From Mycobacterium rhizamassiliense (GTDB lineage: Bacteria > Actinomycetota > Actinomycetes > Mycobacteriales > Mycobacteriaceae): a stretch of 64,000 nt of DNA. A program made the translations under genes and the position numbers. Shown here in pieces: positions 16,613-23,456 of this stretch (position 1 is its first letter; every line of letters starts with the position of its first letter). The stretch is from the NCBI RefSeq assembly GCF_900157375.1, contig NZ_LT721901.1, positions 5,413,685 to 5,477,684 of the forward strand, given 5' to 3'. The notes beneath the pieces are model-generated. The model did not search any database. It was not told the origin of the DNA and saw only the letters and a list, made by a program, of their open reading frames with translations.

Positions 16613-17887
16613 TCAGCGGCCGAGCTTCGAAAGCACCTCGGCGACAACCGAATCGAACGGGATCGACACCTGCTCGCCGGTCGAGAGATCCTTGACCCCG
16701 ACGGTGCCCGCCTCGATGTCGCGATCGCCCGCAACCAGCGCGACGCGGGCGCCGGAACGGTCCGCGGCGCGCATCGCGCCCTTGAGCCCGCGGTCGCCGT
16801 AGGCCAGGTCGGCGCGGACCCCCGACGCGCGTAGCTGCCCGGCCAGCACCGCGAGTTTGAGCTTGGCGAGCTCGCTCAGCGGCACCCCGAACACGTCGCA
16901 CCGCGTGGTCTCCCCCACGGTCTTGCCCTCGGCCCGCAGCGCCAGCAGCGTGCGGTCGACGCCGAGGCCAAACCCGATGCCCGACAGGTCTCGTCCGCCC
17001 AGCCGCCGCATCAGGCCGTCGTATCGGCCGCCGCCGCCGATGCCGGACTGCGCGCCCAGGCCGTCATGCACGAATTCGAAGGTGGTCTTCGTGTAGTAGT
17101 CCAGCCCGCGCACCATCCGCGGATTGATGACGTACGGCACGCCTAGTGCGTCCAGATGCGCCAGCACCGTGTCGAAGTGCTGCTTGGCCTCATCGGACAG
17201 GTGGTCGAGCAACACCGGGGCGTCGGCCGTCATCGCGCGCACCTCTGGCCGTTTGTCGTCGAGGACCCGCAGCGGGTTGATCTGCGCGCGCCTGCGGGTG
17301 TCCTCGTCGAGGTCGAGCTGGAAAAGGAAGTCCTGCAACAGTTCCCGGTATTGCGGGCGGCAGGTGTCGTCCCCTAGTGAGGTGATCTCCAACCGGAACC
17401 CGTCCAGGCCCAGCGAGCGAAATCCCCCGTCGGCGACCGCGATCACTTCGGCGTCCAGTGCCGGGTCGTCGACGCCGATCGCCTCCACGCCGACCTGCTG
17501 CAGCTGGCGATAGCGGCCGGCCTGCGGGCGCTCGTAGCGGAAAAACGGTCCCGCGTAACACAATTTGACGGGCAGCGCGCCGCGATCCAGGCCGTGCTCG
17601 ATCACCGCGCGCACCACCCCGGCGGTGCCTTCCGGTCGCAGCGTCACCGAGCGGTCGCCGCGATCGGCGAAGGTGTACATCTCCTTGGACACCACGTCGG
17701 TGGATTCGCCTACGCCGCGGGCGAATAGCGCGGTGTCCTCGAAGATGGGTAGCTCGATGTCGCCGTACCCGGCCCGGCGGGCGGCGCCGAGCAGCCCGTC
17801 GCGCACGGCGACGAATTGCGCCGAGTCCGCCGGGACGTAGTCCGGCACACCCTTAGGCGCCGCGAAGGCGGTGAATTCCTCGGTCAC
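16613..17887 (-). CDS. hisS: histidyl-tRNA synthetase
   Basis: 424-residue class II aminoacyl-tRNA synthetase that charges tRNA-His. Motif 2 region LRPEGTAGVVRAVIEHGL and FFRYERPQAGRYRQLQQVGV, the histidine-specific LDYYTKTTFEFVHDGLG with SGIGGGGRYDGL, and motif 3 GIGFGLGVDRTLLAL are all present, followed by the anticodon-binding domain ending ADRSGARVALVAGDRDIEAG. GTG start overlaps the stop of the upstream metallo-hydrolase as GTGA, so the two are translationally coupled. Equivalent to Rv2580c. Confidence 0.96.
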   Translation of the reverse strand: MTEEFTAFAAPKGVPDYVPADSAQFVAVRDGLLGAARRAGYGDIELPIFEDTALFARGVGESTDVVSKEMYTFADRGDRSVTLRPEGTAGVVRAVIEHGLDRGALPVKLCYAGPFFRYERPQAGRYRQLQQVGVEAIGVDDPALDAEVIAVADGGFRSLGLDGFRLEITSLGDDTCRPQYRELLQDFLFQLDLDEDTRRRAQINPLRVLDDKRPEVRAMTADAPVLLDHLSDEAKQHFDTVLAHLDALGVPYVINPRMVRGLDYYTKTTFEFVHDGLGAQSGIGGGGRYDGLMRRLGGRDLSGIGFGLGVDRTLLALRAEGKTVGETTRCDVFGVPLSELAKLKLAVLAGQLRASGVRADLAYGDRGLKGAMRAADRSGARVALVAGDRDIEAGTVGVKDLSTGEQVSIPFDSVVAEVLSKLGR

Positions 17888-18558
17888 AGGCTCAGACCCT
17901 CGAGGAAGGGGTTGCCGCGCCGTTCGGCGCCGATGGTGGTGGCGTTGCCGTGTCCGGGCAGCACCACGGTGTCGTCGTCGAGCACCCAGAGCTTGCCCAG
18001 GATCGAGGTCAGCAGGTCGCGGCCGCTGCCGCCGAACAGATCGGTGCGGCCCACCGAGCGCTCGAACAGCGTGTCACCGCTGAACACGACGTCGGCGTCG
18101 GTCTTGGTCGCCCCGGCGACCCGGAAGACCACCGACCCGCGGGTGTGGCCCGGGGTGTGATCGACGTTGACCGTCACGCTGCCCAGGTCGATCTTGTCGC
18201 CGTCGCGGTCCAGCTCGACCACCTGCTTGGGTTCCCGGAAGAAGGCGCCCGCCATCAGCTGTGCCACCCGTGGCCCCATCCCGTAGATCGGGTCTTTCAG
18301 CATGAACCGATCCTCGGGGTGGATGTAGGTGGGGCAGCCGTAGGTGTCCGAAACCTTTTGCGCCGACCACATGTGGTCGATGTGTCCGTGGGTGAGCAAC
18401 ACCGCGGCCGGCGTCAGGCGGTTCTCGTCCAGAATCCGCCGCAACGGCCCCATCGCGCGCTGACCCGGATCCACGATGACGGCGTCGGTTCCGGGTCGCT
18501 CGGCCAGCACGTAGCAGTTGCACTGCAACACGCCGGCGGGAAATCCGGTGATCAACAC
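17884..18558 (-). CDS. metallo-beta-lactamase fold hydrolase (glyoxalase II-like)
   Basis: 224 residues from GTG 18558 (VLITGFPAGVLQCNCYVLAE). The zinc motif THGHIDHMW, the later HTPGHTRGSV and GDTLFERSVGRTD, and the final PGHGNATTIG are the glyoxalase II-type ligand set. It likely hydrolyses a thioester such as an S-acyl mycothiol adduct, in the cytoplasm; the exact substrate is not known. Length equals Rv2581c as I recall, supporting the GTG start over the longer frame to 18663. First gene of the hisS unit, divergent from ppiB. Confidence 0.9.
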   Translation of the reverse strand: MLITGFPAGVLQCNCYVLAERPGTDAVIVDPGQRAMGPLRRILDENRLTPAAVLLTHGHIDHMWSAQKVSDTYGCPTYIHPEDRFMLKDPIYGMGPRVAQLMAGAFFREPKQVVELDRDGDKIDLGSVTVNVDHTPGHTRGSVVFRVAGATKTDADVVFSGDTLFERSVGRTDLFGGSGRDLLTSILGKLWVLDDDTVVLPGHGNATTIGAERRGNPFLEGLSL

Positions 18559-18663
18559 GGTTAACAGTTTCCCATCCCGGGCGCCCGGCGCCGATGCGGC
18601 CCACGGCGGCGCGCGAAACGACTTTGTGACGGGGCCCCTTGACACGGCCGGCGGCGCCCCCAT

Positions 18664-18669
18664 TAGCGT
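18664..18669 (+). promoter_or_regulatory. candidate -10 element of ppiB (possible leaderless transcript)
   Basis: TAGCGT fits the mycobacterial TANNNT -10 pattern and ends 8 bases before the ppiB GTG. No Shine-Dalgarno sequence is visible in this gap, so transcription may start at or next to the start codon. Confidence 0.4.
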
Positions 18670-18677
18670 GGGTTTTC

Positions 18678-19571
18678 GTGCCGACTAACGAACAGCGACG
18701 TGCCGCCGCCAAGCGCAAACTCGAACGGCAGATCGAGCGCCGCGCCAAGCAGGCGCGAACCCGCCGAATCCTGCTCATCGCCGGTGGCGCGATCGCGGCC
18801 ATCGCCGTGGTCGCCGCGGTGGTGATCACCGTGATGAACACCAGCAACAAGAACAAGAGCGGCAACGCCGCATCGACGACGACGCAGGCGACCTCCACCT
18901 CGCAGACGGGCGGACCCGTCCCGCCCGCTCCGGCGCTGCCGCCGTTCAAGCCTTCGGGCAACGTCGGTGCCAACTGCCAGTACCCGGCGACGCCGCAGGA
19001 GCCGGCCGCCAAGCCGGTCAAGCCGCCGACGCACACCGGCAAGATCCCGACCGACCCGGCGACGGTCAGCGCCAGCATGTCGACCAGCCAGGGCAACCTG
19101 GGCCTGATGCTGGCAAACAACGAATCGCCTTGCACGGTCAACAGCTTCGCGAGCCTGATCGGGCAGAAGTACTTCGACAACACCAAATGCCACAGGCTGA
19201 CCACCTCGGCGACGCTGGGCGTCCTGCAGTGCGGCGACCCGAAGGGTGAAGGCACCGGCGGGCCCGGCTACCAATTCGGCAACGAGTACCCGACCGACCA
19301 GTTCGCGCCCAACGATCCCAAGGCGCAGGAACCGGTCGTCTATCCGCGCGGCACTCTGGCCATGGCCAACGCCGGTCCGGGCACCAACGGCAGCCAGTTC
19401 TTCATGGTCTACAAGGACTCCCAGCTACCGCCCCAGTACACCGTCTTCGGCACGATTCAGGCCGACGGCTTGGCCGTCCTGGACAAGATCGCCAAGGCTG
19501 GCGTCGCCGGCGGCGGCGAGGACGGCCCACCCGCCAGCGAAGTTCTGGTCAAGTCGATCCTGCTCGACTAA
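18678..19571 (+). CDS. ppiB: membrane-anchored peptidyl-prolyl isomerase PpiB (cyclophilin)
   Basis: 297 residues from GTG 18678, equivalent to Rv2582. A basic cytoplasmic tail (TNEQRRAAAKRKLERQ) leads to one membrane helix (RILLIAGGAIAAIAVVAAVVITV), a Ser/Thr/Pro-rich linker and an outer cyclophilin domain. Active-site features: CHRL (catalytic arginine), the GGPGYQFGNEYP loop, and NGSQFFMVYKD. Four cysteines (NCQYP, SPCTV, KCHRL, LQCGD) are shared with the two kinase ectodomains that follow. Expected to isomerise X-Pro bonds of exported proteins in the cell wall space. Confidence 0.92.
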   Translation: MPTNEQRRAAAKRKLERQIERRAKQARTRRILLIAGGAIAAIAVVAAVVITVMNTSNKNKSGNAASTTTQATSTSQTGGPVPPAPALPPFKPSGNVGANCQYPATPQEPAAKPVKPPTHTGKIPTDPATVSASMSTSQGNLGLMLANNESPCTVNSFASLIGQKYFDNTKCHRLTTSATLGVLQCGDPKGEGTGGPGYQFGNEYPTDQFAPNDPKAQEPVVYPRGTLAMANAGPGTNGSQFFMVYKDSQLPPQYTVFGTIQADGLAVLDKIAKAGVAGGGEDGPPASEVLVKSILLD

Positions 19572-19587
19572 ACCCGTAGCGGCGCAA

Positions 19588-19616
19588 CACGAGCCACGCC
19601 GAAAGGCGGGCTCGTG
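19588..19616 (+). terminator. GNRA-capped hairpin after ppiB, probable terminator
   Basis: CACGAGCC (19588-19595) pairs exactly with GGCTCGTG (19609-19616); after one bulged A, CGCC pairs with GGCG across a GAAA tetraloop. The hairpin begins 16 bases after the ppiB stop and has no T-run, as is common for mycobacterial terminators. It would separate ppiB from the first kinase, or could be an RNA element in their shared message. Confidence 0.6.
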
Positions 19617-19638
19617 ACCCGTCAGGCGGTCGAGACCT

Positions 19639-19644
19639 TATGGT
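19639..19644 (+). promoter_or_regulatory. candidate -10 element, leaderless start of first kinase
   Basis: TATGGT, a TANNNT match, ends exactly 6 bases before the GTG start and no ribosome-binding site is visible. The same hexamer at the same distance precedes the second kinase. The spacing fits transcription starting at the start codon. Confidence 0.55.
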
Positions 19645-19650
19645 CAGTGC

Positions 19651-21426
19651 GTGGCGACGGATTCATTCGGGCACTACGAACTGCGGGAGCTGCTGGGCCG
19701 CGGCGGGATGGGGCAAGTCTTCCGCGCCTACGACTCAGCCACCGACCGGATCGTGGCGCTCAAAGTACTCCCCCCGCACATGGCCGAGGACGACGAGTTC
19801 CAGCAGCGGTTCCGGCGCGAGGCGCGCATCGCGGCCAGCCTGAACGACCCGCACGTGGTACCGATTCACAGCTACGGCGAGATCGACGGGCGGCTCTATG
19901 TCGACATGCGGTTGATCGAGGGCCGCGACCTCGACCACTACATCGCCGAAAACGGCGGGCGCCTGAGCGCCGAGCGCGCCGTGGCCGTGATCGAACAGGT
20001 CGCCGCCGCACTGGACACCGCCCGCGAGGAAGGCCTGATTCACCGCGACGTCAAGCCGTCGAACATCCTGGTGACCAAGGCACGCGATTTCGTTTACCTG
20101 ATCGACTTCGGCATCGCGCGCGCCGCGGCCGACACCGCGCTGACCCACACCGGGCACACCATGGGCACGGTGGCCTACATGGCACCCGAGCGGTTCAGGG
20201 GCGCAACGGATCATCGCGCCGACGTGTACTCGCTCGCGTGCGTGCTGTACGAATGCCTGGCCGGGACCCGCCCCTATCCGGGCGACAGCTTCGAAGAGCA
20301 ACTCAACGGCCACCTCAACACCCCGGTACCGCGGCCGTCACTGGTCGCGCCCGGCATCCCGCCGGCATTCGACGACGTCGTCGCCCGCGGCATGGCCAAG
20401 GACCCCGACCAGCGCTACCAGACCGCCATCGAGTTCGCCGACGCCGCCCGAGCCGCACTGCCGGGCGCCGGCTACGCCAGCGCGCCCGGCACCGCGCCCT
20501 ATGCGGCGGTCACACCCGCGGCCACACCCACACCGCCCAGCACCCCGGCCCCCGCGCGGCAGACGCCGCCGCAGCCGTCGTCGAACCGGCGACAGGCCAT
20601 TGCGGTCATCGGCGGGGCGGTCTTCGCGCTGGTGGCCGTAATCGTCTTGGTCGTCGCGATCACGACGAAGGACGACAGCCCCGCGAGCAACACGACGTCG
20701 AGCACAGCGACGCGCGCCCGGACGCCGAAATTCGGCGCGCCGCCACCACCGCCCTCGCCCGGGGAATCCACCCCGGCCGCTGCCGTGGGGCCGCTGCCGG
20801 CGTTCGCGCCTCCTCCCGGCCTCGGGGCTGACTGCCAGTACTCGTTGTCGCCGGAGGGTGCCGCCAAGCAGGCCAATCTGCCGCCGTCCGGCCGGGTATC
20901 GACCACTCCACCGGTCATCAACGCCACCGTCTCGACCAACTTCGGCGACCTGGTCATTCACCTGTTCAACGCGAAGTCGCCCTGCGCGGTGAACAGCTTC
21001 GTCAGCCTGGCCCAGCAGCAGTTCTTCAACAGCACCACCTGCGCCCGAATGGTTCGCGCGCAAGAAGTTTCCGCGTCTATCCTGTGTGGCGGCCCCGCGC
21101 CCGATGGCACCGGCGGGCCGGGCTATGAGTTCGCCGACGAGTATCCAGTCAATCAATATGCGCCCAACGATCCCGCGCTGCGGGTCGGCGTGGACTATCC
21201 GCGGGGCACCGTGATCCAGGCCAACAATGGACCCAACACGAACGACAGCCAGTTCTCCATAATGTTCATCGATATCGAGGCGACACCGACCAATACGGTG
21301 CTGGGCGCCGTCGACCCATTGAGCTTCCCGGTCTTGGACAAGATCTCCGCCGTAGGCGTTGCCGGTCACCGCGAGAGTGGCCTGCCCGCCCAGCCCGTCA
21401 ACATCAACTCGGTCCGGATCGGCTGA
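19651..21426 (+). CDS. transmembrane Ser/Thr protein kinase with extracellular cyclophilin-like domain (copy 1)
   Basis: 591 residues. Kinase domain, about 8-270: glycine loop LGRGGMGQVFRAYD, K38 in VALKV, HRDVKPSN (D133), DFGIAR (D152) and GTVAYMAPERF, so catalysis should be intact and of the PknB/E/F/H type. A Pro/Ala-rich linker precedes one membrane helix (about 315-338). The outer part (about 420-591) aligns along its length with the neighbouring PpiB domain: DCQYS, FGDLVIHLFNAKSPC, CARM (R466), GTGGPGYEFADEYP, YPRGT, NDSQFSIMF. The FF of the PPIase core is changed to FS, so isomerase activity is uncertain. The four PpiB cysteines are kept. Probably senses or binds a wall component or peptide and signals inside. 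Confidence 0.9.
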   Translation: MATDSFGHYELRELLGRGGMGQVFRAYDSATDRIVALKVLPPHMAEDDEFQQRFRREARIAASLNDPHVVPIHSYGEIDGRLYVDMRLIEGRDLDHYIAENGGRLSAERAVAVIEQVAAALDTAREEGLIHRDVKPSNILVTKARDFVYLIDFGIARAAADTALTHTGHTMGTVAYMAPERFRGATDHRADVYSLACVLYECLAGTRPYPGDSFEEQLNGHLNTPVPRPSLVAPGIPPAFDDVVARGMAKDPDQRYQTAIEFADAARAALPGAGYASAPGTAPYAAVTPAATPTPPSTPAPARQTPPQPSSNRRQAIAVIGGAVFALVAVIVLVVAITTKDDSPASNTTSSTATRARTPKFGAPPPPPSPGESTPAAAVGPLPAFAPPPGLGADCQYSLSPEGAAKQANLPPSGRVSTTPPVINATVSTNFGDLVIHLFNAKSPCAVNSFVSLAQQQFFNSTTCARMVRAQEVSASILCGGPAPDGTGGPGYEFADEYPVNQYAPNDPALRVGVDYPRGTVIQANNGPNTNDSQFSIMFIDIEATPTNTVLGAVDPLSFPVLDKISAVGVAGHRESGLPAQPVNINSVRIG

Positions 21427-21587
21427 GCCGGGCCGCGTTGGATATTCGCGTCCTGCGCCGCTATACCGTTGCGGGCCTGGATCTTTCGTGACACCCCCGG
21501 CGATCGCCGTATTTCGGCCACGCGTGGCCGCGGGACTCGCATCGGCGAATTTGTACGTGACCACACGACGCGACGTGCCCTAGCGTT

Positions 21588-21593
21588 TATGGT
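21588..21593 (+). promoter_or_regulatory. candidate -10 element, leaderless start of second kinase
   Basis: TATGGT ends 6 bases before GTG 21600, identical in sequence and spacing to the hexamer before the first kinase. The surrounding 16 bases (TTATGGT..., TGCGTGG) are also alike, so the promoter was copied with the gene. Confidence 0.55.
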
Positions 21594-21599
21594 CTTTGC

Positions 21600-23435
21600 G
21601 TGGGGACAGACACTTTCGGTCATTACGAATTGCGCGGCATGCTGGGCCGCGGCGGCATGGGGCAGGTCTTTCGCGCCTATGACGTCGCCACCGACCGGAT
21701 CGTGGCGCTCAAAGTCCTGCCCCCGCACATGGCCGAGGACGACGAATTCCAAACCCGGTTCCGCCGCGAGGCCCGCATCGCGGCCAGCCTCAACGACCCG
21801 CACATCGTGCCGATCCACAGCTACGGCGAGATCGACGGCCGGCTGTATGTCGACATGCGGCTCGTGGAAGGCCGCGATTTGGAGGAGTACATCACCGAGA
21901 ACGGCGGGCGCCTGAGCGCCGATCGCGCCGTCACGGTGATCGAACAGGTTGCGGCAGCACTGGATAGCGCCCGCGACGTGGGATTGATCCACCGCGACGT
22001 CAAGCCGTCGAACATCCTGATCGCCAGCGCGCGGGACTTCGTCTACCTGATCGACTTCGGCATCGCGCGCACGGCCGCCGACACCGCGCTGACCCGGGCC
22101 GGCCACACGATGGGGACGGTGGCCTACATGGCGCCCGAGCGGTTCAGGGGCTCAACGGATCACCGCGCTGACGTGTACTCGCTCGCGTGCGTCCTGCACG
22201 AGTGCCTGACCGGCCACCGCCCGTATCCCGGCGAGAGCCTGGAAGAACAGCTCAACGGGCACTTGAACACGCCGCCGCCACGGGCGTCGTTAACCGCGTC
22301 CGGTGTGCCCGCGGCCCTCGACGAGGTCGTCGCGCGCGGGATGGCGAAGGACGTCGACGAGCGCTACCAGACCGCAATAGAGTTCGCCGAAGCTGCGCGG
22401 GCGGCGCTGACCGGCGCCGGCTACGCGAGTACGCCCAGCCCGGCGCCGCCCACCGCCGCGCAGCCAGAAGCCATGCCAGGACCCCCGACCGCCGCGCAGC
22501 CAGCCGTGGCCGGGCCCCCGACGGGCGGCCAGGCGCAGCCGTATCTCGCGCCGGCACCTCCGGCGGGCGCCCAGCCGCAGCCGGTCGCGCCGAAGGCCTC
22601 GAACAGGCGCCTCATCGTGAGCGTCGTTGGCGGCTCGGTCCTCGCCCTGGGAGCGGTGACCGCACTCGTCATCGCGCTCATCAGCAACAGCCACGGCGCC
22701 TCGAACAGCGCCAACAGCACGACGGCGCAGAATCCGGTGCACCCGACTCGCACCAAGGCGCCCCGGCCGGGGGTGGGTCCGAGCAATGGTCCCGTCCCGG
22801 CGCTTCCCGCGTTTGCGCCACCGCCGGACCTGGGCGCCAACTGCCAGTACCCCGCGTCGGCGGACCCGTCCGTCAAACAGGTCAACCCGCCGCCCGCCGG
22901 CAAGGTGTCCACCAGCCCGGCGGTGATCAAAGCCACCCTCTCGACAAACGTCGGCGACATCGGTCTCGAGCTGGACAACGCCAAGGCCCCGTGCACGGTC
23001 AATAGCTTCATCAGCCTTGCGCAGCAACAGTTCTTCAACGGCACCCAGTGCGGCAAGCTGATCATCCAGTCGGACTTCGGCCTGTTGCAGTGCGGGGGCC
23101 CGGATGGCGAGGGCGGCGGGGGCCCGGGCTATGAATACGCCGACGAATACCCCATGAATCAGTACGGCCCGAACGACCCCATGCGCAGGCAGTCGGTCCT
23201 GTTCCCCCGCGGCACCCTGACCATGGCGCCATTCAACGGGCCCAATCCAAATGGCAGCCAGTTCAACATGATGTACAAGGACAGCGTCAGCGAACCGAAC
23301 TGCACCGTGTTCGGCACGATCGACCAGGCGGGCCTGGCGACCATCGACAAGATCGTGGCCGCGGGCGTCGTCGGCAACGCCGAAGAGGGCATGCCCGCCA
23401 GCGCGGTCACGATCAACTCCGTGCGAATCGGCTGA
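21600..23435 (+). CDS. transmembrane Ser/Thr protein kinase with extracellular cyclophilin-like domain (copy 2)
   Basis: 611 residues, a tandem paralogue of the preceding kinase with nearly the same catalytic domain (K38, D133 of HRDVKPSN, D152 of DFG, GTVAYMAPERF). The juxtamembrane linker is longer and carries Pro/Ala/Gln repeats (PPTAAQPEAMPGPPTAAQP). One membrane helix (about 337-361) leads to a cyclophilin-like ectodomain (about 440-611): NCQYP, APCTV, QCGKL, GGGGPGYEYADEYP, FPRGTLTM, NGSQFNMMYKD. The catalytic arginine of the CHR motif is replaced by lysine (K486), which argues against normal isomerase activity and for a binding or sensing role. Cysteines match PpiB and copy 1. Confidence 0.9.
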   Translation: MGTDTFGHYELRGMLGRGGMGQVFRAYDVATDRIVALKVLPPHMAEDDEFQTRFRREARIAASLNDPHIVPIHSYGEIDGRLYVDMRLVEGRDLEEYITENGGRLSADRAVTVIEQVAAALDSARDVGLIHRDVKPSNILIASARDFVYLIDFGIARTAADTALTRAGHTMGTVAYMAPERFRGSTDHRADVYSLACVLHECLTGHRPYPGESLEEQLNGHLNTPPPRASLTASGVPAALDEVVARGMAKDVDERYQTAIEFAEAARAALTGAGYASTPSPAPPTAAQPEAMPGPPTAAQPAVAGPPTGGQAQPYLAPAPPAGAQPQPVAPKASNRRLIVSVVGGSVLALGAVTALVIALISNSHGASNSANSTTAQNPVHPTRTKAPRPGVGPSNGPVPALPAFAPPPDLGANCQYPASADPSVKQVNPPPAGKVSTSPAVIKATLSTNVGDIGLELDNAKAPCTVNSFISLAQQQFFNGTQCGKLIIQSDFGLLQCGGPDGEGGGGPGYEYADEYPMNQYGPNDPMRRQSVLFPRGTLTMAPFNGPNPNGSQFNMMYKDSVSEPNCTVFGTIDQAGLATIDKIVAAGVVGNAEEGMPASAVTINSVRIG

Positions 23436-23456
23436 GCCCCAACCGATTACGTATGT

